Positions 1 through 8,208 of a DNA stretch of 43,453 bases are shown here, piece by piece; position 1 is the first letter of the stretch; every line of letters starts with the position of its first letter. The position numbers and the translations under genes are program-made. Source of the stretch: Asanoa iriomotensis (GTDB lineage Bacteria > Actinomycetota > Actinomycetes > Mycobacteriales > Micromonosporaceae); NCBI RefSeq assembly GCF_016862515.1, contig NZ_BONC01000068.1, positions 1-43,453 of the forward strand, written 5' to 3'. The notes under the pieces are model-generated. The model worked only from the letters and a program-made list of their open reading frames with translations. It was not told where the DNA came from and did not search any database.

Positions 1-80
1 ACATCGCAGGGGCTTGGCCCACTGACATCGCAGGGGCTTGGCCCACTGACATCGACAGGGGCTTGGCCGACTGACATCGA
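1..80. repeat. Degenerate 24/25-bp tandem repeat
   Basis: Two identical 24-base units (1-24 and 25-48) start with acatcgcagg and end in cccactg. A 25-base variant (49-73) follows, and a fourth copy from 74 runs into the hairpin at 81-109. The variants differ by one inserted A (atcgacagg) and a c-to-g change near the end. The array is cut by the window edge, so its full copy number is unknown. It lies downstream of the gene at 117-359. There are no unique spacers, so it is not a CRISPR array. Confidence 0.85.
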
Positions 81-109
81 CAGGGCCTGTCCACACCGGA
101 CAGGCCCTG
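81..109 (-). terminator. Strong intrinsic-type hairpin terminator
   Basis: A perfect 12-bp inverted repeat (cagggcctgtcc and ggacaggccctg) encloses a 5-base loop. It lies 7 bases beyond the stop codon of the leftward gene at 117-359. There is no clear T-run, which is usual for actinobacterial hairpin terminators. It also overlaps the last partial copy of the tandem repeat. Confidence 0.75.
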
Positions 110-116
110 CGCGTCG

Positions 117-359
117 TCAGTTCATCAGGGCGGCGGTGAGCACGATCCCGAGCAGGAAGCCGACAACGCTGGCGCCGGCGGCGTACCAGCCGAGGGGCTT
201 GTCGCCGAGCATCGCGCCGGCGATCCCGAGAATCAGGCCGAGCAGGCCGAACACCGCGGGCCAGATGAGCACCGCGAGCACGGCCAGGACGAACGCGATG
301 ATGGTGCAGACGCGGGCGGCCGAGCTACGCGGCCGGGCAGGGCTGGTCGGGTAGGACAT
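117..359 (-). CDS. Small two-helix membrane protein (DUF4190-like)
   Basis: This is an 80-residue protein. About 15 polar N-terminal residues (PTSPARPRSSAAR) are followed by two hydrophobic, Gly/Ala/Leu-rich segments at roughly 17-50 and 58-78, separated by a short GDKPLGWY turn. The layout matches the small DUF4190-type membrane proteins common in actinobacteria, whose role is unknown. It has its own hairpin terminator just downstream and does not obviously belong to the threonine dehydratase operon behind it (a 60-nt gap, same strand, so co-transcription is possible). The assignment rests on topology only. Confidence 0.7.
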   Translation of the reverse strand: MSYPTSPARPRSSAARVCTIIAFVLAVLAVLIWPAVFGLLGLILGIAGAMLGDKPLGWYAAGASVVGFLLGIVLTAALMN

Positions 360-419
360 GCCGTCACTCCTCGAGTTTGTCGGACGGCAAGTTCTGTACC
401 CAAACAGGACCGGGGATAT

Positions 420-1370
420 TCAGGCGGCCGCGGCGGCGGCGAGCACCGCCGGGTCGACGTTGCCGCCGGTGATGACCGCGACGGTGCGACCCTGCGGCAA
501 CTGGTCGCGCCGGAACAGGAAGGCGGCCGTGGCGACCGCGCCGCTCGGCTCGACCACCAGGCGCGACCGCTGCACCAGCCGCGCGGTCGCGGCGGTGATC
601 TGCGCTTCGGTGACGGTGATGATCCCGTCGAGGCGCGCGTGCAGGTGGGCGAAGGTCAGCTCGCTCAACGGCACCCGCAGACCGTCGGCGCTGGTGCGGA
701 TCAGGTCGGCCACCTCCCAGGTGACCATCGTGCCGCGGACCAGCGACTCGTGCGCGTCGGCGGCCAGGTCCGGCTCGACGCCGAAGACCTTCACGTCCGG
801 CCGGCGGCCCTTGATCGCGGTGGCCACACCGGAGGCGAGCCCGCCGCCGCCGACCGGCACCAGCACGACCTCGACGTCCGGGCAGTCGGCCAGGATCTCC
901 AGGCCGACCGTCCCCTGGCCGGCGATGATGTCGCGATGGTCGTACGGCGGGATCAGCGTCAGGCCCCGCTCCTCGGCCAGCCGTTGCGCGCGGGCGACCC
1001 GCTGGCTCGGCGCCACCATCACGATTTCCGCGCCGATGTCGCGTACCGCCGCGATCTTGATGTCCGGAGCCGTCTCGGGGATCACGACCACGCACGGCGC
1101 GCCGAAGACCCGCGCCGCGTAGGCGAGCGCCAGGCCGTGGTTGCCGGACGAGTGGGTGACCACGCCACGAGCGCGCTGCTCGGGGGTCAACCGGGAGACC
1201 GCGTTGGTGGCACCGCGCAGCTTGAACGAGCCGACGGGCTGGAGGCTCTCGGGCTTGAGGTGCAGGCCGGGCGCCCAGGCGGCCGGCAGCACGGTGGTGC
1301 GGACCACCGAGCCTGCGATCGCCCGGGCCGCCGCTTCGACGTCGTCGACCGTGATCAGGTCGACGGTCAC
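420..1370 (-). CDS. PLP-dependent threonine/serine dehydratase
   Basis: This 316-residue fold-type II PLP enzyme is predicted to deaminate threonine (or serine) to the 2-oxo acid. The Schiff-base lysine is K50 in SFKLRGA. SSGNHG (74-79) matches the substrate-loop motif and GGGG (174-177) the phosphate-binding loop. It has no C-terminal ACT domain, so it resembles the catabolic or serine-racemase-like short form rather than allosteric biosynthetic IlvA. The GTG start is chosen because it overlaps the stop of the upstream GntR gene as GTGA, with a GGAG-type site just before it. Upstream in-frame codons give a non-conserved Arg-rich sequence. Context suggests GntR-controlled, translationally coupled expression. 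Exact substrate is unknown. Confidence 0.9.
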   Translation of the reverse strand: MTVDLITVDDVEAAARAIAGSVVRTTVLPAAWAPGLHLKPESLQPVGSFKLRGATNAVSRLTPEQRARGVVTHSSGNHGLALAYAARVFGAPCVVVIPETAPDIKIAAVRDIGAEIVMVAPSQRVARAQRLAEERGLTLIPPYDHRDIIAGQGTVGLEILADCPDVEVVLVPVGGGGLASGVATAIKGRRPDVKVFGVEPDLAADAHESLVRGTMVTWEVADLIRTSADGLRVPLSELTFAHLHARLDGIITVTEAQITAATARLVQRSRLVVEPSGAVATAAFLFRRDQLPQGRTVAVITGGNVDPAVLAAAAAA

Positions 1371-1600
1371 CCTTCGCTCTCCGGACGGGCGACGTAGACG
1401 CCCTTGCCCTGGCGCCCGTCGAGGAGGCCTTCGGTCTTGAGGACCAGCATGGCGGACTCGATGGTCTGGCTGCTCACGCCGTATTGCGCGCACATCTCGC
1501 GCTTGGTGGGCAGCTTGGCGCCCGGTGCGAGGCGACCGTCCTTGATCTGCTCACGGAGGTCGTCTGCGACGCGTCGGTAGTCCGGCTTGTAAGGGGACAT
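1367..1600 (-). CDS. Short GntR-family regulator (HTH only)
   Basis: This is a 77-residue winged helix-turn-helix protein. PDYRRVADDLREQI, the LAPGAKLPTKREMCAQYGVS recognition region and the GLLDGRQGKGVYV wing are typical of the GntR N-terminal domain. No effector-binding domain follows, so it is a minimal form seen often in Streptomyces and Micromonosporaceae. The ATG at 1600 is preferred over an in-frame ATG at 1636 because GGAAGTGAG lies just upstream and the family similarity begins there. It is the first gene of a two-gene operon with the dehydratase (4-nt overlap). Palindromes at 1641-1714 are probable operators, which implies autoregulation. How it senses a signal without an effector domain is unclear. 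Confidence 0.85.
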   Translation of the reverse strand: MSPYKPDYRRVADDLREQIKDGRLAPGAKLPTKREMCAQYGVSSQTIESAMLVLKTEGLLDGRQGKGVYVARPESEG

Positions 1601-1994
1601 GGGCTCACTTCCGGGTTGGCCCGTCCAGTAGATCACCCCTGTTGCAATCTTGCAACCACAAGACGACTAACCAAAGTTGCGAGGCAATGTAGACGTGCCA
1701 GAGTTGCCCTGGCAGCATGTGTGAGCGAAGGCGCTCCGCTTCCGAGTTGGCCCTTGAAAACGGGCTCCTTCACCCCCGGTTCGGGCACCCGCCCGTTCCG
1801 AGCCGGGGCGGGCCCGACCCGTCATCGACCCGCCCCGGCGCACCCCACAAGGCCATGCCCATTTCCCGGGTACGCCCCAGCGTCAGCGCGGGCCTCGCTG
1901 CCCGCACCGGGAACAGGTCATCGGCCTGCGGCGGCAGCGGTCCGTGACCAAGACTCCGGGCCGCTGTCTGCCGCGGACCGGAAGGAGCACTCTG
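1601..1994. other. Intergenic region, divergent promoters
   Basis: This gap of about 390 nt lies between the leftward GntR gene and the rightward gene at 1995. Its left part (1641-1714) holds three TTGC/GCAA palindromes. Its right part is GC-rich, with a Pro/Arg-rich open frame (1717-1947) that has no credible ribosome site and looks non-coding. I see no RNA gene in it. Confidence 0.5.
1641..1714. promoter_or_regulatory. Probable GntR operator array
   Basis: GTTGCAA-TC-TTGCAAC at 1641-1656 is a perfect 7-2-7 palindrome. It lies 41 nt upstream of the GntR start, within the likely promoter. A second, shorter site TTGC-GAG-GCAA is at 1677-1687. A third, TTGCC-CT-GGCA, is at 1704-1714. GntR proteins bind short palindromes as dimers, so these are plausible operators for the adjacent short GntR protein. 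Confidence 0.55.
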
Positions 1995-2285
1995 GTGACG
2001 TTCTTCGGCGAACGCCCGGACCCCGCCCAGGTCGAAGCGTGGAACCGCACATATCTGTCCCACCGCCGCGACGAGCACGACCGCACCCGCTGCGCGCTGC
2101 CCGACTGCCCGAGTCGCTTCCCCTGCGCGGCCCGCCTCGACGCGGCCGAACTGCTGATCCTCGCCGGCATCGGCGTCCCGACGAACCCGAAGCTATGCAC
2201 CGACCAGCACTCCCGGATCGCGAACGTCGCGTCACCGGCCACCCCGACGACCAACTCCCGCGTGGCAGCGGCAGCCCTTTCGTGA
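1995..2285 (+). CDS. Small Cys-containing hypothetical protein
   Basis: This is a 96-residue protein. GTG 1995 is chosen because ggaaggag ends 7 nt before it; the further-upstream ATG gives an unrelated sequence. The central part has a Cys cluster (RCALPDCPSRFPC) followed by ARLDAAELL, and one more Cys near LCTDQH. The Cys spacing could support metal or disulfide chemistry but does not match a zinc finger or iron-sulfur motif I can name. The C-terminal 25 residues are Ala/Thr/Ser-rich and look disordered. It stands alone between the GntR module and the reductase gene. I do not recognise a function. Confidence 0.65.
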   Translation: MTFFGERPDPAQVEAWNRTYLSHRRDEHDRTRCALPDCPSRFPCAARLDAAELLILAGIGVPTNPKLCTDQHSRIANVASPATPTTNSRVAAAALS

Positions 2286-2334
2286 ACGGCAGATCGGTAG
2301 GCTGTAGGTGGCATTCGCGGTGGTAGGGGGCCAA

Positions 2335-3255
2335 ATGCATATTTTGGTGATCGGTGCCGGGGCCACGGGTGGATACATCGGAGCGCGGTTGGCGCAGGCC
2401 GGGCGAGACGTGACCTTTCTGGTCCGGCCCCGGCGCGCCGACCAGCTCGCCGAGCGGGGGCTGCGGATCCGGCGGCCGGACGGCGCCGTGGAACGCGTCG
2501 ACGTGCGCACCGTTGTCCGCGAGCGGCTCGACGAGCCGTTCGACATCGTCCTGCTGGCGGTCAAGGCCTATGCCCTGCCGGCGGCCATCAAGGACTTCGC
2601 CAAGGCCGTCGGGCCGCGTACCACCGTCATTCCCTTTCTCAACGGGCTCGGGCACATCGACGCGCTCGTCGCGGCGTTCGGACCGGCCAATGTGTACGGG
2701 GGCGTCCTCTACCTCGCCACCGCGCTCGGCGACGACGGCGACATCGGGTGGCTCGGCGGCAAGGAGGAGATGCGCTACGGCCCGTTGACCGATGGCGACG
2801 ACGACCGGGCCCGCCAGGTCCACGAAGCGCTGTCCGGAGCCGGGTTCCCGGCCGAGCTCTCCGGCACCATCGAGGCCGACATGTGGGAGAAGTGGGTCTT
2901 CCTCGCCTCCCTCACCACCGTGACCTGCTTGACGCGCGGCACGATCGGCGACGTCAACGCCGTGCCCGGCGGCAAGGAGTTCGCGACCGCCGCCGGCGAG
3001 GAGGCGACCGCCGTCGCGACCGCGGCCGGCTTCCCGCCCCGCCCCGAAGCGGCACAGCGCCTGCTCGGCACCCTCACCGCGCCGGGAGCGCCGACGACCT
3101 CGTCCGTCTATCGCGACCTTCGCCAGGGCCGGAGCCTCGAGAACGACGCCATCATCGGCGACCTCGTGCGCCGCGCCCGCAAGCTCGACGTCGCCACTCC
3201 CCTGCTCACCGCGACCGACGTCAACCTGGCGGTCTACCAGGCGTCAGTCGCGTGA
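2335..3255 (+). CDS. 2-dehydropantoate 2-reductase family protein
   Basis: This 306-residue NADPH-dependent ketopantoate reductase-fold enzyme has an N-terminal Rossmann motif GAGATGG (7-13). Lys77 (LLAVKAY), Asn103 (FLNGLGH) and Lys186 (WEKWVFL) fit the family's substrate- and catalysis-related positions. ATG 2335 is chosen because MHILVIGAG is the conserved N-terminus and a G-rich site (taggggg) precedes it. Members of this family reduce ketopantoate in pantothenate synthesis, but many actinobacterial paralogues act on other 2-oxo acids. No pan genes are nearby, so the substrate is open. The 3' end overlaps the convergent kinase gene by 35 bp. Confidence 0.88.
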   Translation: MHILVIGAGATGGYIGARLAQAGRDVTFLVRPRRADQLAERGLRIRRPDGAVERVDVRTVVRERLDEPFDIVLLAVKAYALPAAIKDFAKAVGPRTTVIPFLNGLGHIDALVAAFGPANVYGGVLYLATALGDDGDIGWLGGKEEMRYGPLTDGDDDRARQVHEALSGAGFPAELSGTIEADMWEKWVFLASLTTVTCLTRGTIGDVNAVPGGKEFATAAGEEATAVATAAGFPPRPEAAQRLLGTLTAPGAPTTSSVYRDLRQGRSLENDAIIGDLVRRARKLDVATPLLTATDVNLAVYQASVA

Positions 3256-3730
3256 GGAGTCCCCGGCGGCTGGTCAGCCTGATCAGCCGGGCGTGCCCGC
3301 CGTGCTCCTCGATGAGCCTGAGGACCCGGGGCCGCATGGTGCGGCGATAGCCGACCACGTACCGGATGAATCCCCAGGTGATCCGGTCGTAAACCCCAGA
3401 AGCCACATGCTGCCCACCTCGGTATCGCCAGCGGCGCTTGGCGATGCCGAACAGGCAACTCGCGGCGGACAGGTCGAGGAAGATGACGGTGTCCGCAGCG
3501 GCCAGGCGGATCGGCAGCGTCCCGGCGTAGTTCCCCTCGATGATCCAGCGCGGGCCCGCGACGACACGCTCCTGCGCGGCGGCGAACTCGGCCTCTGACA
3601 ACGGATTCCACCGCTCGTCGTAATAAACCGCATCCAGGTGCACCACCGGCAGGTCGAGGAGCCGTCCGAGACGCCGGGCGACCGTCGACTTTCCGCTCCC
3701 GCCGCAGCCGACGATCGCTATCCGGTCCAT
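3221..3730 (-). CDS. P-loop kinase (adenylate kinase/topology modulation-like)
   Basis: This is a 169-residue P-loop NTPase. The Walker A motif GCGGSGKST is at residues 8-16. [21 protein letters not shown] is the acceptor-side region typical of the FlaR/'topology modulation' adenylate kinase-like family. [16 protein letters not shown] and [22 protein letters not shown] continue the family pattern, with the lid-like Arg stretch. It probably phosphorylates a small nucleotide-like substrate, though the true substrate of this family is not known. It is transcribed towards the reductase gene, overlapping its end by 35 bp, and divergently from the decarboxylase (60-nt spacer). Confidence 0.82.
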   Translation of the reverse strand: MDRIAIVGCGGSGKSTVARRLGRLLDLPVVHLDAVYYDERWNPLSEAEFAAAQERVVAGPRWIIEGNYAGTLPIRLAAADTVIFLDLSAASCLFGIAKRRWRYRGGQHVASGVYDRITWGFIRYVVGYRRTMRPRVLRLIEEHGGHARLIRLTSRRGLLTRLTPGRPPG

Positions 3731-3790
3731 CCCCTGAGGTTATGGGCGCGAGCGCCTGACGTTGCCGCCCGGAAGTGCCAGCCTTCGGGT

Positions 3791-5203
3791 ATGGAGAGCG
3801 CACACCCGCTGGAACCCGGCCGTGCGGAGATGCTGCGGCAGGGGCGCCTGGTGCTCGACCGACTGGCCGACTTCGTCGACCGGTTGCCGGACCGGCCCGC
3901 CAACTCCCTTTCCCCGTCGTTCGGCTCGCCTGAGCTGCGCAAACTGGTCGACGAGCTGTCGGCGCCACCACCGGAGCACGGTGTTGACCTCGCCGAGTTG
4001 CTCGGCAAGATGGACCGCGCGGTGGATGCCGCGCTGGAGACCGCCGGGCCCGGCTACTTCGCCTACATCCCGGGCGGCGGGCTCTACAGCTCCGCCCTCG
4101 CCACGTTCTACACCCACGTGGTCAACCGCTACGGCAGCGTTGCCGCAACCGCGCCGGCGCTCACCGCGCTCGAGGAGAGCGTGCTGCGCTGGATCGCCCA
4201 GGACGTGTGCGGGCTCCCCGCGGGCAGCGGCGGGTTGCTGACCACCGGCGGATCCATGGCCAACCTCTCCGCCATCGTCGCCGCCCGGCACGACCGGCTC
4301 GGAGAACAGATCAGCGACGGCACCGTGTACGTCTCCGCCTACGCCCACCACTCGGTGGCGAAGGCCGCCCGGATCGCCGGCATCGCCGGCCAGCGGATCC
4401 GCGTCGTACCCCACACTCCTGACCTGCGGATGGACGTCGCCGCCGCGAGCGAGATGATCGCCGCGGACCGTGCCGCAGGGTTGCGACCCTTCCTGGTCGT
4501 CGCCTCCGCCGGCACGACCGACACCGGCACGATCGACCCACTGCCCGAAACGGCCGCCCTGGCGCAGGACGAGGGCCTGTGGTTCCACGTCGACGCCGCG
4601 TACGGCGGCTTCTTCCGCCTGACCGAGCGCGGCCGCCGGCGGCTCACCGGCATGGAGTTGGCCGACTCCGTCACCCTCGATCCGCACAAGACCCTGTTCC
4701 TGCCGTTCGGCACCGGCGCCCTGGTGGTGCGCGACCCGGCCCGGCTGGCCGCCGCACACGGCGGCACCGGCGACTACCTGCAGGACCTCGGCGAGCTCGA
4801 GCTGCCCGACTACGCCCACCTCGGCCCGGAGCTGAGCCACGAGGTGCGCGGCCTGCGCGTCTGGCTGCCGCTCCACCTGCATGGCGTCGCCGCCTTCACC
4901 GCGGCGCTCGACGAGAAGCTCGACCTCACCGAGCGGGTCTACGCGGCCCTGCGCCGGATGCCGCACCTGGAGGTCCCGTGGCCACCGGACCTCACCACGG
5001 TCGCCTTCCGCGTCCGAGCCGCCGACCGGGCCACCGCCGACCGGGCGACCAGGGAGCTGCTGGCGCGCGTCAACGCCAGCAACCGCGTCTACCTCTCCAG
5101 CACCGTCGTCGACGGCCGGCAGACGCTGCGGGTGACGGTCGTCGCCCACCGCAGCCACGAGTCCCAGGTGGACGAAGCCATCGCCCTGATCGCACGAGGC
5201 TGA
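3791..5203 (+). CDS. PLP-dependent amino acid decarboxylase (aromatic type)
   Basis: This 470-residue group II decarboxylase has its PLP lysine at K300 in TLDPHKTLF. HVDAAYGG (266-273) supplies the PLP-stacking His and the pyridine-binding Asp. GGLLTTGGSMANLSA (about 148-161) is the phosphate-binding region. PGYFAYIPGGG near residue 90 matches aromatic-L-amino-acid decarboxylase substrate loops. ATG 3791 is the first sensible start; upstream in-frame sequence belongs to the antisense kinase. The ribosome site is weak. It would release CO2 from an aromatic or related L-amino acid to give an amine; the exact substrate is unknown. It ends 5 nt from the convergent acyltransferase gene. Confidence 0.9.
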   Translation: MESAHPLEPGRAEMLRQGRLVLDRLADFVDRLPDRPANSLSPSFGSPELRKLVDELSAPPPEHGVDLAELLGKMDRAVDAALETAGPGYFAYIPGGGLYSSALATFYTHVVNRYGSVAATAPALTALEESVLRWIAQDVCGLPAGSGGLLTTGGSMANLSAIVAARHDRLGEQISDGTVYVSAYAHHSVAKAARIAGIAGQRIRVVPHTPDLRMDVAAASEMIAADRAAGLRPFLVVASAGTTDTGTIDPLPETAALAQDEGLWFHVDAAYGGFFRLTERGRRRLTGMELADSVTLDPHKTLFLPFGTGALVVRDPARLAAAHGGTGDYLQDLGELELPDYAHLGPELSHEVRGLRVWLPLHLHGVAAFTAALDEKLDLTERVYAALRRMPHLEVPWPPDLTTVAFRVRAADRATADRATRELLARVNASNRVYLSSTVVDGRQTLRVTVVAHRSHESQVDEAIALIARG

Positions 5204-5208
5204 CGCCG

Positions 5209-7332
5209 TCAGGTGTAGCGCACGGTCACGCCGGCTTCGTTCATCGCCTGTGCGAGCTGCGGCGTCATGGTCTTCATGTACGTCGCCGTGATGTGCGAGC
5301 CGCGCCGATAGATCATCACGTTGCCGATCACCGCCGGGCACTTGTCCGTCGGGCAGATCGTGTCGAAGAGGTCGATCATCTTGACGCTCTTGTGCCCGGC
5401 CACCGCGATCTGCTGGGTCTTGAACCCGGCGTCCAGATTACGGCGCGCCGGGTCGAAGGCGCATTTCGCCAGGTTTGTGCGGTACTTGTCCACGCACGTC
5501 ATCGCGTTCGTCGACGGGCCCGGGTTGTTGGCGATGACGAGGACCTTGGAACCGTTGTCCTCGAGCTGCTGCCACGCGTCGTGCATGCCGTCGACCATCG
5601 CGTCGACCGTCGCGCCGCCGTTCGCGTCCTGCGACTTGCCGGACACCTGCGAGGTGAACACGTACGCCGGCTTGTCGGCCAGCAGGCGCGCCAGCAGGGC
5701 CTTGTTCCAGTCGGTGCAGTCCTGGTAGGGCTTGGACGGGTCGTCACCGGTGAGGGCGGGCGCCGTGCTGAGCGCGCAGGCACCCTTGAACGCCACCACG
5801 ATCTTCCAGTCGTTCTGCTCGGCGAGGAGCTGGAAGGACGGCAGCCACTGGTCTGCCTTCGAGTCGCCGACGAGCGCGACCGTCGTCTTGCCGTCGGGCT
5901 TGCCGTACGTGCAGTAGAGCAGGTCCGGCTTCACCATCTGCTGGAAGCATTTGTCGGCGGTGGTGTCGGGCAGGTCGTCGCCGGCCTTGATCGGGTTGGG
6001 CGTGATGAAGTCGAACTGGTCGGGCACCAACCCGCCACGGCCGGTCTGCCCGAGGAGGACGGCGGCGCCGGGTGCGTACCGCACGACCACGCCGGGTGGC
6101 GTGCTGGCGGCGGCGAGCATGATGAGCGCGAGGCCCGCGCAGACGCCTACCAGGGTGAAGTTGCCGCCGAGGCTGAGCGCCAGGCGTGGCGACTTCGAGA
6201 TCGCCCGCGCGTACCGCAGCGGGTTCTCGATGATTTTGAACGTGATCCACGCCGGCACGACCGACGCCGCGGCCACGACCAGACCCTGCTTGACCGACAG
6301 GTCACCGAAGCGGGCACCGGCGATGACGATCATCGGCCAATGCCAGAGATAGAGGGAGTACGAGAGGTCGCCGACCCACTGGAACGGGCGGGTGCCCAGG
6401 ATCGCGACCGGGCCGCGCGCACCGGCCGAGACCCCGGCGGCGATGACCGCGGCGGAGCCGAGCACCGGCACCGCCGCGAGGTAGCCGGGCCAGGCGCTGC
6501 TGGCGGTGATGAAGAGCGCGGCGACGACGATCGCGCTGAGGCCGAGCCAGCCGAGCACGATCGCGGCCGCCCGCGGGATCCGGCCCAGCCGCGCCGCGAC
6601 GAGCGCGACGGCGGCGCCGACGGCCAGCTCCCACATGCGGGTGGTGGAGACGAAGAACGCCCGCTCCGGCGAGGAGGCGGTCTGGATGATCGACCAGGCG
6701 AACGAGGGCACCGCGATCGCGAGCAGGCCGATCCACAGCACCGGCCGCGGGTCGGACCGGCGCAGCCGCCGGGCGATGAAGATGGTGGCGATGATCAGCA
6801 GCGGCCACACCAGGTAGAACTGCTCTTCGACGGCCAGCGACCAGAAGTGCTGCACCGGCGACGGGTCCACGTCGATCGCCAGGTAGTCGACGGCGCGGTC
6901 GGCGAACCGCCAGTTGACCACGTAGACCGCGGAGGCGAACAGGTCGCCGCCGATGTCGTGCCAGCGCTCGCGGGTGACGAACAGCCACGTCGCCACCGCG
7001 GTCGCGATCAGCACGATGGTCGCGGCGGGCAGGATGCGCTTGGCCCGGCGGGCGTAGAAGCCGGTGAGCGAGACCCGGCCGGTGCGCCCGATCTCGTCGA
7101 CGAGTTGGCGGGTGATCAGGAAGCCGGAGATGACGAAGAAGACGTCAACCCCGACGAAGCCGCCGGGCAGGAAGCCGACGCCCGCGTGGTAGATCAGCAC
7201 CAGACCGACCGCGACCGCGCGCAGACCAGCGACGTCGGCCCGGAATCGGCTGCCGTGCTCGGCGTCGGAACGGCCGGCGGTGGCGTCGGCCGGCTTCGGT
7301 TCCACGACGCTCGCCGTCTCAGTGGAGATCAT
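5209..7332 (-). CDS. Membrane acyltransferase fused to SGNH domain (OafA/OatA-like)
   Basis: This is a 707-residue protein. A polar N-tail (1-33) leads into an acyltransferase-3 domain: LIYHAGVGF with the conserved His, then VGVDVFFVISGFLITRQL, FYARRAKRILPA and WSLAVEEQFYLVWPLL, with ten or so membrane helices to about residue 400. After a further hydrophobic segment near 415-430, a C-terminal extracytoplasmic SGNH-hydrolase-like domain begins, with VALVGDSKADQW near residue 487 and a late D/H region. Such proteins move acetyl or acyl groups across the membrane onto cell-wall glycans or secreted glycoconjugates. No polysaccharide cluster is adjacent, so the acceptor is unknown. Confidence 0.88.
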   Translation of the reverse strand: MISTETASVVEPKPADATAGRSDAEHGSRFRADVAGLRAVAVGLVLIYHAGVGFLPGGFVGVDVFFVISGFLITRQLVDEIGRTGRVSLTGFYARRAKRILPAATIVLIATAVATWLFVTRERWHDIGGDLFASAVYVVNWRFADRAVDYLAIDVDPSPVQHFWSLAVEEQFYLVWPLLIIATIFIARRLRRSDPRPVLWIGLLAIAVPSFAWSIIQTASSPERAFFVSTTRMWELAVGAAVALVAARLGRIPRAAAIVLGWLGLSAIVVAALFITASSAWPGYLAAVPVLGSAAVIAAGVSAGARGPVAILGTRPFQWVGDLSYSLYLWHWPMIVIAGARFGDLSVKQGLVVAAASVVPAWITFKIIENPLRYARAISKSPRLALSLGGNFTLVGVCAGLALIMLAAASTPPGVVVRYAPGAAVLLGQTGRGGLVPDQFDFITPNPIKAGDDLPDTTADKCFQQMVKPDLLYCTYGKPDGKTTVALVGDSKADQWLPSFQLLAEQNDWKIVVAFKGACALSTAPALTGDDPSKPYQDCTDWNKALLARLLADKPAYVFTSQVSGKSQDANGGATVDAMVDGMHDAWQQLEDNGSKVLVIANNPGPSTNAMTCVDKYRTNLAKCAFDPARRNLDAGFKTQQIAVAGHKSVKMIDLFDTICPTDKCPAVIGNVMIYRRGSHITATYMKTMTPQLAQAMNEAGVTVRYT

Positions 7333-7438
7333 CGAGGTCCTCGGTCGTAGGGGCTCCGGCCAGGAACCCTATCTGGTCAGTCCGAGGACGCGGGAACCGT
7401 CGTCTGCAGCGGCCGACGCTGTGACGGCGTGGTGACCG

Positions 7439-8059
7439 TCAGACGAGCTCCGGCACCCGGAGGTGCGCGAACGCCAGCTCGAACTCGGCCACCTCGATGA
7501 TCTCGGCGTTCATCTGCCCGGCCGCCTTGGTGCGCAGCGCGGCGGCCCGCTCGGCTGTCCGGGCGAGCGACTGGGCGCTGTCGAAGATCACGTTGGTGAC
7601 GACCTGGTCGGACTCGCGGTTCAGCAGCAGGCTGGCGCTGCAGAAGCCGGGCGCATCCTCGATGGCCGGCAGGACGGATTTGAAGATCTCGCTCGACTGG
7701 TCGACCCGCGCCTGGTCGCCGCGCAGGTAACTGACCCGCGCGTAGGCGCCGTCGGGCGCGCGGTGGTCGCGGTGCATGAACGCGACCTCCCATTCCTCGT
7801 TCTTGATCTCCGTCGCGCCGAAGGCCTCCAAGAGCCGGCGCCGAAGCGGCGGCACGCGGCTCTCGCTGGCGCGCATGGCCTGCTCGGTCGCCCAGGAAGA
7901 GGTGGCGACGCACCGACCTGTTTCCCTGTCGACCAACAGGGACATCCCGACGCACCCGTCGATGGCGGTCAGGTCGTGCATCAGGTCGCCGCTGAGAAAG
8001 GCGATGCCCTGATCGAGCAAAGCCGGCCGGGCGTTGATGGTGGAAGAACGCGCGTACAT
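7439..8059 (-). CDS. Tandem ABM-like (dimeric alpha/beta barrel) protein
   Basis: This is a 206-residue protein. ATG 8059 is chosen for its GGGGGA site and because MYARSSTI begins the conserved fold. The two halves look alike: residues 1-95 (DLMHDLTAIDGCVGMSLLVDRETGRCVATSSWATEQAMRAS) and 100-206 (IEDAPGFCSASLLLNRESDQVVTNVIFDSAQSLART). This is the strand-helix pattern of antibiotic-biosynthesis-monooxygenase-like domains, duplicated in one chain. It has no signal peptide. Such folds act as small monooxygenases, heme-degrading enzymes or ligand binders. It stands alone, 150 nt upstream of and divergent from the SigE-family sigma gene, and could belong to its regulon. Confidence 0.72.
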   Translation of the reverse strand: MYARSSTINARPALLDQGIAFLSGDLMHDLTAIDGCVGMSLLVDRETGRCVATSSWATEQAMRASESRVPPLRRRLLEAFGATEIKNEEWEVAFMHRDHRAPDGAYARVSYLRGDQARVDQSSEIFKSVLPAIEDAPGFCSASLLLNRESDQVVTNVIFDSAQSLARTAERAAALRTKAAGQMNAEIIEVAEFELAFAHLRVPELV

Positions 8060-8162
8060 GATTCCCCCGGTTTGGTTTGGCGTGCCACGGTTCAGTTCCA
8101 GCGTCCTCCCCACGCTGGTGCGACCGCAGGCGAACCCGGGCATCACGGGCCACATCTGATTC

Positions 8163-8186
8163 AACCTTTGACCGCTGGTGCGCGTC
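8163..8186 (+). promoter_or_regulatory. Candidate ECF-type promoter for the SigE-family sigma gene
   Basis: AACC (8163-8166) and CGTC (8183-8186) are separated by 16 nt. This is the classical ECF sigma promoter pattern. It lies 23 nt before the ATG at 8209 and just ahead of the ribosome site. It suggests that the sigma factor transcribes its own gene. Confidence 0.4.
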
Positions 8187-8208
8187 GGATGTGGTGAGAG
8201 GGGGCGGG

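Noticed and set aside
1-80. Possible CRISPR array
   Set aside because: Units follow each other directly with no unique spacers, and no cas genes are present.
1717-1947. A 76-codon open frame in the GntR intergenic region
   Set aside because: No ribosome site, Pro/Arg/Ser-rich composition and no resemblance to a known family.
4579-7350. A 923-codon open frame on the plus strand
   Set aside because: It lies opposite the acyltransferase gene and its product is Arg/Asp/Gly-rich with no domain; it is an effect of high GC content.
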